Positions 46,831 to 57,410 are shown, counted from the stretch's first letter. The stretch: DNA of 64,000 bases from Hordeum vulgare subsp. vulgare (GCF_904849725.1 NC_058521.1:431910676-431974675), one strand, 5' to 3'. The notes: a model not told the origin generated them from the sequence alone. Numbers and translations are program-made.

Positions 46831-47772
46831 CTGTCCAACGTCAACCTCAATTTCAACGCATTCCTAGAGAAAAACAAGCTGAAAGATGATGGTAGCAACC
46901 ATGCGGACTGGGTTCGCAACTTGAAGCTCATCCTTGAAGCAGCTAAAAAGGTTTATGTCCTTGATGCGCCGCTAGGTGACCCTCCCGCTCTCGCAGCAGC
47001 CCAGGACTTTCTGAACGTCTGGCAAACGCGGAGTGATGACTACTCTCTGGTTAGGTGTGGCATGTTATACAGTTTAGAAACGGGGCTCCAAAGGCGTTTT
47101 GAGCAACACGGAGCATATGAGATGTTCCAAGAGCTGAAGCTAGTTTTTCAAGCTCATGCCCGTGTCAAGAGATATGAAGTCTCCGACAAGTTCTTTAGCT
47201 GTAAGATGGAGAAGAAAAGTTCTGTCAGTGAGCACATACTCAAAATGTGTGGGTTACACGGTCGTCTGACTTCACTTGGAGTCAAATTTCCGGATGATGC
47301 TATAATTGACAGAATCCTCCAGTCTCTCCCACCAAGCTACAAAGGCTTTGTGCTTAACTACAACATACAAGGGATGGAGAAGACCATTCCCGAGTTGTAC
47401 TCGATGCTCAAGTCTGCAGAAGTAGAAATCAAGAAAGAGCATCTAGTGTTGATGGTCAACAAGACCACTAGTTTCAAGAAGGGCAAGGGTAAGAAGAACT
47501 TCAAGAAAGACGGCAAAGTTGTTGCCGCGCCCGGTAAGCCAGATGCCGGGAAGAAGAAAAAGAATGGACCCAAGCCTGAGACTGAGTGCTTCTATTGCAA
47601 GGGAAAAGGTCACTGGAAGCGGAACTGCCCCAAATACTTAGCGGACAAGAAGGCCGGCAACGTTAAAGATATATGTGATATACATGTTATTGATGTGTAC
47701 CTTACCAGCGCTCGTAGTAGCTCCTGGGTATTTGATACCGGTGTTGTTGCTCACATTTGCAACTCAAAGTAG
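46831..47772 (+). pseudogene. Element G gag and protease start, without initiation codon
   Basis: The open frame starts right after a TAG at 46828-46830 with LSNVNLNFNAFLEKN. Gag follows (DYSLVRCGMLYSL, FFSCKMEKKSSVSEHIL), then a Lys-rich linker, an intact CCHC zinc knuckle CFYCKGKGHWKRNC (about 47587-47628) and the protease active site VFDTGVVAHICN (Val where A has Ser). The frame ends in TAG at 47770-47772. The usual ATG has been removed by a deletion of about 10 bp relative to A, so translation could begin only at a non-ATG codon or a later Met. Confidence 0.92.
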
Positions 47773-47906
47773 GAACTGCGGAATAAGCGGAGACTGACCA
47801 AGGACGAGGTGACGATGCGCGTCGGGAATGGTTCCAAGGTCGATGTGATCACCGTCGGCACGCTACCTCTACATCTACCGTCGGGATTAGTTTTAAACCT
47901 TAATAA

Positions 47907-48713
47907 TTGTTATTTAGTACCATCTTTAAGCATGAACATTATATCAGGTCTTGCTTAATGCGAGACGGCTACTCATTTAAGTCAGAGAATAATGGTTGTT
48001 CTATTTATATGAGTGATATGTTTTATGGTCATGCTCCGCTGGTGAATTGTTTATTCTTGATGGATCTCGATCGTGATGTTACGCATATTCATAGTGTGAG
48101 TACCAAAAGATGTAAAGTTGATAATGATAGTCCCACATACTTGTGGTACTGCCGCCTTGGTCATATCGGCGTTAAGCGCATGAAGAAGCTCCATACTGAT
48201 GGACTATTAGAGTCTCTTGACTTTGAATCATTTGACACATGCGAACCGTGCCTCATGGGCAAGATGACTAAGACTCCATTCTCGGGAATAATGGAGAGAG
48301 CAACCGACTTATTGGAAATAATACATACTGATGTGTGTGGTCCAATGAACGTTGAAGCTCGCGGTGGCTATCGTTATGTTCTCACTCCCACCGATGATTT
48401 GAGTAGGTATGGGTATATCTACTTGATGAAGCAAAAATCTGAGACATTTGAAAAGTTCAAGGAATTTCAGAGTGAGGTCGAGAATCAACGCGACAGAAAA
48501 ATTAAATGTCTACGATCTGATCGTGGAGGAGAATATTTGAGTCACGAGTTTGGCACACACCTAAGGAAGTGTGGAATCGTTTCACAACTGACGCCGCCTG
48601 GCACACCGCAACGCAACGGAGTGTCTGAACGTCGTAATCGCACTTTATTAGATATGGTACGATCTATGATGTCTCTTACCGACTTATGCTATCATTTTGG
48701 GGATACGCATTAG
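47907..48713 (+). pseudogene. Element G integrase
   Basis: The zinc region reads LWYCRLGHIGVKRMKKLH...CEPC; the first His of the HHCC set is Tyr here, while A has His. The catalytic core is complete: HTDVCGP (first Asp), SDRGGEY (second Asp) and GVSERRNR (Glu). A frameshift at about 48686 separates the core from the C-terminal part (SFWGYALET...). The upstream 130 bp after gag has another shift. This enzyme joins the DNA copy to the host chromosome. Confidence 0.92.
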
Positions 48714-50683
48714 AAACTGCAGCATTCACTTTAAATAGGGCACCATCTAAATCCGTTGAGACGACACCGTATGAACTATGCTTTGGCAAGAAACCTAAGT
48801 TGTCATTTCTTAAAGTTTGGGGCTGCGATGCTTATGTGAAGAAACTTCAACCAGAAAAGCTCGAACCCAAAGCGGAGAAGTGCGTATTCATAGGATACCC
48901 TAAGGAAACTATTGGGTATACCTTCTATCTTAGATCCGAAGGTAAAACCTTTGTTGCCAAGAACGGATCCTTTGTAGAGAAAGAGTTTCTCTCGAAAGAA
49001 GTAAGTGGGAGGAAGGTAGAACTTGATGAGGTAATTACACCCCCTCTCGAACAGGATAGTAGCGCAGCGCGGGAAGTTGTTCCTGTGGCGCCTGCACCAA
49101 CTGAAGAGGAAGTTAATGATAATGATCATGAAGCTTCGGATCAAGTTACTACTGAACCGCGAAGGTCCACGAGGGCACGCTCCGCACCAGAGTCGTACGA
49201 CAACCCTGTGATGGAAATCATGTTGTTAGACAACGGTGAACCTTCGAACTATGAAGAAGCGATGGCGGGCCCGGATTCTAACAAATGGCTTGAAGCTATG
49301 AAATCCGAGCTAGGATCCATGTATGAGAACAAAGTATGGACTTTGGTGGACTTGCCCGATGACCGGCGAGCCATAGAAAATAAATGGATCTTCAAGAAGA
49401 AGACTGATGCAGACGGTAATGTAACCGTTTATAAAGCTCGACTTGTCGCAAATTGTTTTCGACGAATTCAAGGAGTTGACTACGAAGAGACTTTCTCTCC
49501 CGTAGCGAAGCTGAAATCAGTCTGGATCATGTTAGCAATTGTCGCCTTTTATGATTATGAAATTTGGCAAATGGACGTCAAAACAGCGTTCCTTAACGAG
49601 AACCTTAAGGAAGAGTTGTATATGATGCAACCAGAAGGTTTTGTCGACCCTAAGGGTGCTAACAAAGTGTGCAAGCTCCAGCGCTCTATCTATGGGCTGG
49701 TGCAAGCATCTCGGAGTTGGAACATTCGCTTTAATGAGGTGATTAAAGCGTTTGGGTTCATACAGGTTTACGGAGAAGCCTGTCTGTACAAGAAAGTGAG
49801 TGGGAGCTCTATGAATTTCCTCATACTGTATGTGGATGACATATTATTGATGGGGAACAATACAGAAATGTTGGAGAGCATAAAGGCCTATTTGAACAAG
49901 AGTTTTTCAACGAAGGACCTTGGAGAAGTTGCATACATATTAAGCATCAAGATCTATAGAGATAGATCAAGACGCCTCATAGGTCTTTCGCAAAGTACAT
50001 ACCTTGACAAGATATTGAAGAAGTTCAATATGGAAAACTCAAAGAAAGGGTTCTTGCCAGTTTTGCAAGGTATGAGATTGAGTAAGACTCAGTTGCCGAC
50101 CACGGCAGCAGATACAGAGAAGATGAGTTCTGTCCCATATGCTTCAGCCGTAGGCTCTCTTATGTATGCCATGTTGTGTACCAGACCTGATATAAACCTT
50201 GCCATAAGTTTGGTAGGAAGGTACCAAAGTGATCCCGGTATGGAACACTGGACAGCGGCCAAGAATATCCTTAAGTACCTGAAAAGGACTAAGGAGATGT
50301 TTCTCGTTTATGGAGGTGACGAAGAGCTCGTTGTAAAGAGTTACGCCGATGCCAGCTTCGACACAGATCCGGATGACTCTAAGTCACAGACCGGATACGT
50401 ATATGTTTTTAATAGTGGGGCAGTGAGCTGGTGCAGCAGCAAGCAAGAAGTCGTGGCAGCATCTACATGTGAAGCGGAGTACATAGCTGCTTCAGAAGCG
50501 ACTCATGAAGGAATTTGGATGAAGGAGCTCATCACCGACCTTGGAGTGGTTCCAAGCACGTCGGGTCCAATGACACTCTTCTGTGATGACACTGGGGCTA
50601 TTGCCATAGCCAAGGAGCCCATGTTTCACCGGAAGACGAAGCACATCAAGCGCCGCTACAACTCCATCCAGGACCATGTCTAG
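48686..50683 (+). pseudogene. Element G integrase C-terminus, reverse transcriptase and RNase H
   Basis: 665 open codons, the longest frame in the window. Order: integrase C-terminal segment (KVWGCDAYVKKL, CVFIGYPK), a variable acidic linker (about residues 115-160), the RT entry (NKWIFKKKTD), QMDVKTAFLN, the active site YVDD at 49829-49840, CTRPDINLAIS, then RNase H with ADASFDTDPDDS, STCEAEYIAASEA and HIKRRYN. A TAG at 50681-50683 truncates the last ~35 residues; the sequence after it (ICKVHTDLN, ADPLTKPL) is still recognisable to about 50770. RT and RNase H catalytic residues are intact. Confidence 0.94.
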
Positions 50684-50831
50684 AGTGGAGTAATAGATAT
50701 TTGTAAAGTACACACGGATCTGAATATTGCAGACCCGTTGACTAAACCTCTTCCACCAGCAAAACATGATCAACACCATAATGCTATGGGTGTTCGATAC
50801 ATCACAATGTAACTAGATTATTGACTCTAGT

Positions 50832-50844
50832 GCAAGTGGGAGAC
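50832..50844 (+). other. Element G polypurine tract
   Basis: GCAAGTGGGAGAC directly before the 3' LTR. Confidence 0.9.
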
Positions 50845-52370
50845 TGTTGGAAGTATGCCCTAGAGGCAACAATAAAATGGTTATTATCATATTTCCTTGT
50901 TCATGATAATCGTCTAATGTCAAGTGTCTAATGTCAAGTGTCTTTTCCTTCGACCGTGAGATTGTGCAACTCCCGAATACCGTAGGAGTGCTTTGGGTGT
51001 ATCAAACGTCACAACGTAATTGGGTGACTATAAAGGTGCACTACGGCTATCTCTGAAAGTGTCTGTTGGGTTGGTACGAATCGAGATCGGGATTTGTCAC
51101 TCCGTGTGACGAAGGGGTATCTCTGGGCCCACTCGGTAGAACATCATCATGAGCTCAATGTGACTAAGGAGTTAGTCACACGATGACGTGCTACGAAACG
51201 AGTAAAGAGACTTACCGGTAACGAGATTGAACAATGTATAGGTATACCGACGATCGAATCTCAGGCAAGTTCTATACCGAGAGACAAAGGGAATTGTATA
51301 TGGGATTGATTGAATCCTTGACATCGTGGTTCATCCGATGAGATCATCGGGGAGCAAGTGGGAGCCACCATGGGTATTCAGACCCCTATGATGGTTATTG
51401 GCCGGAGAGGTGTCTCGGTCATGTCTGCGTGTCTCCCGAACCCGTAGGGTCTACACACTTAAGGTTCGATGACACTAGGGTTATAGAGAATTGTTATATG
51501 AGGTTACCGAAAGTTGTTCGGAGTCCCGGAGGAGATCCCGGATGTCACGAGGAGCTCCGGAATGGTCCGGAGGTAAAGATTGATATATAGGACGGATGGT
51601 TTCGGACACCGGAAGTGCTTCGGGCATCACCAATAACGTACCGGGACCACCGGGGGGTCCACCGAAGGGGGGCAACGACCCCGGGAGGTAAGATGGGCCA
51701 AGTGGGGGAAGGAACCAGCCCCTAGGTGGGCTGGTGCGCCTCCCCACTCGGCCCAATGCGCAGGGGATAGGGAAGGGGGGCCAAACCCTAAGCCAGGTTG
51801 GCCTAAGGCCCACCAGGGGTGCGCACCACCTCTCCTCCCCTCCTGGCGCCACCTCCTGGCGCAGATGGGGCTGCCACACCCCTTGGGGGTGGGAACCCTA
51901 AGGGCTGCGCCCCCTCCCTCTTCCCCTATATATAGTTGAGGTTTCGGGGCTGTTTGGCACACAGTTTTCTCTCTCTCTCGGCGCAGCCCTGCCCTTCTTC
52001 CTCCTCCTCTCTGTCGGTGCTTGGCGAAGCCCTGTCGGGAGACCTCATCTCTCCATCGACACCACGCCGTCGTGCTGCTGGAGTTCTTCACGAACCTATC
52101 CCTCCTCCTTGCTAGATCAAGGTGCGGGAGACGTCACCGGGCTGCACGTGTGTTGAACGCGGTGGTGCCGTAGTTCGGCACTAGATCGGAATCACACCAC
52201 GATCGGAATCGCTGCGAATACGGCTCCATCAACCGTGTTCTAGCAATGCTTCCGCTTAGCGATATTCAAAGGTATGAAGATGCTCTTACCCCTCTCTTGT
52301 TGCTGGTCTCTCCATAGGAAGATCTGAATATCGTAGGAAATTTTTTGAAATTATGCTACGTTACCCATCA
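50845..52370 (+). repeat. Element G 3' LTR (1526 bp, internally deleted)
   Basis: Starts TGTTGGAAGTATGCCC and ends TACGTTACCCATCA, one change from CCCAACA. Relative to the 5' LTR it lacks about 240 bp after 50913. There TCTAATGTCAAGTG is present twice in tandem. A second, ~20 bp gap lies near 51650. Confidence 0.94.
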
Positions 52371-52375
52371 TAGTG
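52371..52375. repeat. Target-site duplication of G, right copy
   Basis: TAGTG, equal to 43775-43779. Confidence 0.95.
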
Positions 52376-53301
52376 TTCACTAGTGGCTTCTCTCATGAAA
52401 GCAAGTAGACGGTGGGTGAATGAATTACTGTCGAGCAATTTATAGAACCGCGCAAAGTCATGGCGTTATCTATGGCAATGATCATATCTATAGGCATCAC
52501 GTCCGAAACAAGTAGACCGATACTTTCTGCATCTACTACTATTACTCCACACGTCGACCGCTATCCAACATGCATCTAGTGTATTGAGTTCAAAAGAATA
52601 GAGTAACGCCTTAAGCAAGATGACATGATGTAGATGGACAATCTCAAATCTATGATGAAAGCCCATCTTGTTACCCTTGATGGAAACAACATGATGTGTG
52701 CCTTGCTGCCCCTTCTATCACTCGGAAAGGTCACCGCACGGTATGAACCCAAAACCAAGCACTTCTCCCATTGCAAGAATCATAGATCTAGTTGGCCAAA
52801 CAAAACCCAAGACTCGGAGATACTTACAAGGATATCAAATCATGCATATAAGAAATCAGCAAAGACTCAAATATAATTCATAGATAATCTGATCACAAAT
52901 CCACAATTCATCGAATCTCGACAAACACACCACCAAAGACGATTACATCGGATAGATCTCCATGAAGATCATGGAGAACTTTGTATTGAAGATCCAAGAG
53001 AGAGAAGAAGCCATCTAGCTACTAACTACGGACACGTAGGTCTGAAGTGGACTACTCACGAGTCATTGGAGAGGCGATGATGTTGATGTAGAAGCCCTCC
53101 AACTCCAAAGTCCCCTCCAACAGGGCACCGGGAAGGGTCTCCAGATGAGATCTCGCGGAAACGGAAGCTTGCGGCGGCGGAAAAGTGTTTTCGTGGATGC
53201 CCTGAGTTTTTCTGGATTTTTAGGGAATATATAGGCCAAAGAGCTAGGGCAGGGGAGCACCAGGGAGGCCACAAGCCTGGTCGCCGCGGCCCCCCCTGGC
53301 C
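52376..53301 (-). repeat. Element F 5' LTR, central part
   Basis: Continues 43441-43779 on the minus strand once G is removed. 53225-53301 matches 37975-38060 in the 3' LTR. It carries a GTGAGTAGT splice-donor-like site (minus strand, about 53052-53060) and a TATATATTCC run at about 53224-53233. The first ~285 bp of the LTR are missing at the junction with E. Confidence 0.85.
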
Positions 53302-53673
53302 GACAAATCAACTGCTTTCCCTATCGGCATTTGCGAGGGTGTGCCTGTTGTAGTTGCAAACGTCACTATCTTAACAGACTTTGTTATCTTGGATATTCCT
53401 GAGGACGATGCCATGGCGGTCATCCTCGGAAGACCCTTTTTAAACACTGCAGGGGCTGTTATATATTGCAACAAAGGCAATGTCACTTTCCATGTCAACG
53501 GTAATGAGCATACAGTGCACTTTCCGAAGAAACAATATCGAGTACATTGCATCAATGCTATCGAAAAAACTTCATCGATTCTTATTAGGTGCTTTGAATG
53601 CCCTATTCCTCGTGTCAAGATGAAGTATGATTTGCTTGCTGGGGAGATACATATCCCCATTGAGGTGACCTAG
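53302..53673 (+). pseudogene. Element E protease, C-terminal fragment
   Basis: In frame from the first base after the F junction: DKSTAFPIGIC, VVVANVTILTDFVILDIP, AVILGRPFLNTAGAVI, ending IHIPIEVT. It corresponds to the last 123 codons of the S1 gag-protease frame with few differences. The active-site Asp (LCDLGAG in S1) lies in the missing part. The retained portion ends at the same stop as S1. Confidence 0.9.
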
Positions 53674-53898
53674 TGATTATTCAAAAATTCTCCGTGTTCT
53701 TTTGCGATTCGAAAAGTTTTGTCAAAGAGACTTGATCAACCTCACTAACGGATTTCTTTCGATGACCATGAGATAGATGAATCGAGGAGTCACAAACCTC
53801 TGTTCCAAGATTTAACTTTTGGTTGCTTAGAAGAAAAATGATAGATTTAGTTTAGTTTTCCCTGTTTTCTGTTTTCGCGTTCGGAAGAAAAGTACCCC
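53674..53898 (+). other. Element E spacer after protease
   Basis: Non-coding. Aligns with 16578-16797 of S1. Confidence 0.6.
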
Positions 53899-54229
53899 GA
53901 AAATAAAAGTTCTCTGAACGTCCTGAAAATCAAGTATGATTTTTTCTGGAATTTTTGAAAAATTCTGGGACAAAGAGTCTGTCTGGGGGCCACACCAGTG
54001 GGCCACAAGCCCTAGGGGCGCTGGCACCCCCTGGCCGCGCCACCCAGGCTTGTGGGGCCCACAGGCACCCCCTCCACTACTTCTTGCTCTTATCTCCTTC
54101 TCCTACCTCCAGAAAAAATCGTTTCGCAGCTCAAACCCGTGTTCTTGCTCCTCTTGCTGGGATTTTCGATCTCTTTGCTCAAATCACCATTCTTCGAACT
54201 GTTTTGAGGAAATTACTCCTTGGTAAGTG
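53899..54229 (+). promoter_or_regulatory. Element E internal U3-like block with splice-donor-like site
   Basis: From AAATAAAAGTTCTC (53901) through TCCTGAAAAT, ATTTTTTCTGGAAT, CCAGTGGGCCACAAGCCC and GGCTTGTGGGGCCCA (54048-54062) it follows the solo LTR at 57766-57930 block by block, same orientation. GTAAGTG is at 54223-54229; the LTR has GTGAGTAATC at the matching place (58141). The ORF2 ATG follows 231 bp after the donor. A candidate acceptor TTCACCTTTCCTTAG is at about 54413-54427. Confidence 0.65.
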
Positions 54230-54453
54230 ACTCCTCCATTGGTCCAATTATTTTTTTCTCTAGTGCCTTATACTCCGCGTATTTTTGCTGCCTTGGTGAC
54301 CATGTTCTTGAGCTTTGCATGCTGATTTTAGCTGGTCCCAAGTAGTTTTGATGCGTAATATGGCCCCTAGGCACTTGTGGGAGTAGTTGCTACAAGTTTG
54401 GTTTAGTCTTGTTCACCTTTCCTTAGAATCACTGAAAATTTCAAAAAAGGAAG

Positions 54454-55476
54454 ATGTTCAGGAGAAACTTTCATGGTGGTTCCTCAAGCAAGAGAGGTCC
54501 CCGTCTTGCGATTCGGGAGCCTGATCCTTACCAACCAAGGGATGCGCATGTACAACCATGTGAATGGCATTCAGATGAATTTATGATTGATGCAGGTTTC
54601 AAAGATGAGTTCGATGCACTTGTTCACAACGTCGGACTTGAAGAATTCATCTCTGATAAATGTGAACAGTATGTTGCTCTCACTGCCTCTTTTGTTCGTA
54701 GATTCAAATTTTCAGCTGGCCATGAGACATCGGTACTGTTTGATATCTATGATAAATCTTATACCATGGATTTAGAGGATTTCAGTAGATTTTGCAAAAT
54801 ACCTATTTGGGGTAGCCTCAATGATCCTCCTAAATCTTCGGTTAGAGATTTTTGCTCTGGTATTACTGTTGGAGAAACTAGAGACATTACGCAAGCTACC
54901 ATGGGGAGTATACATTTTCCTGCCTTGCATTACTTTGCCCTCTTCATAGGCAGATGCATTGATGGCAAGATTGAGCATTGTCACCTCTGCGCACCCGACC
55001 TTAGTATCCTTAAGAGCGCAGTGACGGGTGACAAAAGCTTCAACATGGGAGCTATTATAGCAAGGAGGCTGAATAAGAATGCCATTGAAGGGGATTTCTT
55101 TGGTGGGATCTATGCCACTCGCATAGCAAATTTTCTTGGAGTACCCGTCCGCGAAGGAGATTGCCCGCTCCATACAGCTTTCCTTGACCGCGTCGCATTG
55201 ACACGCTACCAGTTCCTTGAGAGGGATGATGAATCCCTCCTATACCGTTTGATATTTAACCGGCACCGTGTTTCCCATATTACCCTTCCTGCTCCTGCCT
55301 TCTTTGACTTTCAGGTAAAACGGAGATATTACATAACCAGAGGAGAGGCAGAGGAGTATGAGAGGGAGGCAAAGGTTGCTCGTCTCCATGAGGCAGCTAT
55401 TCAGGCAGTGGTTGCAGCATTCCCGTATAACCCCCATTATGATTTTGGGTTTCGCCAGGACCATCCTTGGGAGTAG
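54454..55476 (+). CDS. Element E ORF2: intact 340-residue protein of unknown function
   Basis: ATG at 54454 (MFRRNFHGGSSSKRG) to TAG at 55476. The first ~20 residues are basic, followed by a Pro-rich turn and an acidic stretch. Conserved blocks shared with S1 and the more distant D are PIWGSLNDPP (about 117-126), VGETRDITQATMG (139-151), HFPALHYFALFIGRCI (154-169), HLCAPDLSILKSAV (177-190) and DFFGGIYATRIANFLGV (214-230). The C-terminus is charged and probably helical (EAEEYEREAKVARLHEA). I see no signal peptide, no clear membrane segment and no enzyme motif. Position after gag-pro and the general layout recall the extra ORF of Athila-type elements, but I cannot confirm homology. It is the only unbroken element protein apart from fragments. 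Confidence 0.8.
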   Translation: MFRRNFHGGSSSKRGPRLAIREPDPYQPRDAHVQPCEWHSDEFMIDAGFKDEFDALVHNVGLEEFISDKCEQYVALTASFVRRFKFSAGHETSVLFDIYDKSYTMDLEDFSRFCKIPIWGSLNDPPKSSVRDFCSGITVGETRDITQATMGSIHFPALHYFALFIGRCIDGKIEHCHLCAPDLSILKSAVTGDKSFNMGAIIARRLNKNAIEGDFFGGIYATRIANFLGVPVREGDCPLHTAFLDRVALTRYQFLERDDESLLYRLIFNRHRVSHITLPAPAFFDFQVKRRYYITRGEAEEYEREAKVARLHEAAIQAVVAAFPYNPHYDFGFRQDHPWE

Positions 55477-56648
55477 ACCAACTTAGGCCAAAAGCCTAAG
55501 CTTGGGGGAGTACGTGTTTTCACCGACTTTACATTCTTGCTTATGCTTTCACTTTGTTAGCCGGTGTTCACACGTTGCCATTGTATCATCCATGCTAGTT
55601 TATTTTCTTTTTCTCATTTTCTTTTCGTGTGTCTGTCTAGTATGAGAAAAACCAAAAAGATTTTATTTTTCTTCTTTTGCTTGTTGGGAGTTTTCCCGTG
55701 TAAATAGTTTTCTTTTTCTTTGGGTCAAGGTAGAAGACCATGGTTACAATGTTTAGTGGCTCTTGCATGCATACCTGTTTAGCTTTCAAAGAGCCATATT
55801 ACTTTGTCTTCTCCTTTGTGTTTGCCTGCAGATTCCAGCTGTAGTCCAATGCACGAGCACGCTTATTATTGTTCACATCGTTCGGTCGTGCAAGTGAAAG
55901 GCAATAATGACGATATACGATGAAGTGACTGAGCCTGGAAAAGCTGGTATGAACTCGATCTATTTTGTTTTTGTAAATATAACTCGCTCATCACGCCTGA
56001 TTCAGCTTTGTTGTGAGAGAAACATGTTTGCAATGACAACTTAGAGATCATAGTTGCTTATGCCATGCTTACTTAGCTAGGAGCTTATAATGGTTTGTCT
56101 TGGATTCCCACATGAATGTTGAGATGATTGTGTTGTAGTATGATACGATGGTATCCTCCTTTGAATGTTTCAAGTGGTTTGACTTGGCGCATGTTCACGC
56201 ATGTAGTTGAAACAAAATCAACATAGCATCTATTATGTTCATGTTCATGGTGATTTATGTCCTACTCATGCTTGCACTCAATGTTGGTTAATCTCAATGC
56301 ATTTTTATGACTGTTGTCGCTCTCTAGTTGGTCGCTTCCCAGTCTTTTGCTAGACTTCACTTGTACTAAGCGGGAATACTGCTTGTGCATCCACCTCCAT
56401 AAACCCAAAGTTGTTCCATATGAGTCCACCATACCTACCTATATGCGGTATCTACCTGCCGTTCCAAGTAAATTTGCATGTGCCGCACTCTAAACCTTCA
56501 AGAAATAATCTGTTTTGCATGCCCGAACCGTTCATGTGGTGACAGGGGGCTATTGGTATCTTCCATGCTAGGCGTGTTATCCTCGATATGTGTTTATTCA
56601 CTATCATTCACGAGAAAGGGGCCGGTAATTGGAATTCCCAGTTCCATG
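55477..56648 (+). other. Element E 3' untranslated region, truncated
   Basis: Starts with a PPT-like AAGCTTGGGGGAGT (55498-55511) and aligns with the reverse complement of 13830-14970 of S1 up to GGAATTCCCAGTTCCATG. The remaining ~0.8 kb and the 3' LTR are missing. Confidence 0.82.
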
Positions 56649-57410
56649 CTGTAGATCAAGGCCCTCTCAAGCAATCCCTAGAAAATCAACAAGTTTGATT
56701 GGCTAGGGAGAGAGATAGGGCAAGAATAAGCTTATGGAGCAACAATAGAGCTTGGAGAGGTAAAAGGTGAGCTTCTAGAGGAAAAACACATCTATATATA
56801 GTGGTGGTTGGGAGGGGGGGTAAAATCCAACCGTTACCCACCCACCACATCAATAGCCAAGCGGTATTACCGCTGGTAGGAGTGGTACTACCGCTCTACA
56901 TCTCACCAACCACGGTAGTAAGAAAATACTACCGTGCCTACTACTGTAAGGGGAAAAGTATGCGCAAAAAAGTCCGATGGAGCAGTAGAAAAAAATACTA
57001 CCGCCTCGAGGGCGGTAGTACCGCTCATGGAGCAGTAGTAAAAAATTACTACCGCTCTTAGGGCGGTACTACCGCTGTGCAAGCGGTACTACCGTTGGCC
57101 CTTTTGCATAAGCATCAAAGATACGGATGGAGCTCCATTGTAGCAAGGGAAAGGTGGTGCACTAAATGTGTACGTGACGATTCCACCCAAACCTTTCCGA
57201 TGCTGACCTTCTCTTAATAGTACGGCTTTTCTACGACTCAAATCCACCAAAGAGAAACGTAGAAAGCAACCGTCTTCGAGAGATTTCGAGGGGCATCGAA
57301 TCGTCTTGTGCCTAGACATGAATTATCTGAAATGCTCAATGCACACGATTAGTCCTTACATGCATTGTCATCAATCACTAAAACCACTTAGAGAGAAATA
57401 TGACCTAACA
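56649..57410 (-). repeat. Fragment of a B-type (Sirevirus-like) LTR
   Basis: On the minus strand it starts TGTTAGGTCATATTTC at 57410. It includes everything matching 27251-27866 plus the ~135 bp lost from B's 5' LTR, but lacks the last ~570 bp. It carries the palindromes and the TATA-like site (56791-56800). It overlaps B's LTR content, so it is a separate copy, not B's lost end. Confidence 0.88.

Larger units (their letters stand above)
43780..52370 (+). mobile_element. Element G: complete Angela-type Copia LTR retrotransposon
   Basis: 5' LTR 43780-45559, PBS, leader, gag-protease, integrase, RT-RNase H, PPT and 3' LTR 50845-52370, with TAGTG on both sides. It is the best-preserved Copia here: integrase DDE residues and YVDD are present. 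It lacks a gag ATG and has at least three frame breaks, so it is not functional as it stands. It sits in the 5' LTR of F and is younger than F. Confidence 0.95.
37972..53301 (-). mobile_element. Element F: gag-protease-only Gypsy LTR retrotransposon carrying nested G
   Basis: Minus-strand order: 5' LTR (53301 down to 43441, interrupted by G), tRNA-Asp PBS array, gag-protease, a long untranslated region without RT or integrase, PPT, and a truncated 3' LTR. Both outer ends are cut, since the 5' LTR lacks its first ~285 bp and the 3' LTR its last ~1.2 kb, so no target-site duplication remains. The LTR start resembles but is not the same family as S1. I do not assign a name. Confidence 0.85.
36974..56648 (+). 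mobile_element. Element E: Sabrina-like Gypsy, split by F and cut at both ends
   Basis: The left piece (36974-37971: LTR end, PBS, start of gag) and the right piece (53302-56648: end of protease, internal U3-like block, ORF2, 3' region) are collinear with S1 and in the same orientation, with F between them. About 1.75 kb of gag-protease present in S1 is missing at the F site. The 3' LTR is absent; the piece ends at the B-type LTR fragment. That both pieces are one element is an inference from order and similarity. Confidence 0.8.
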
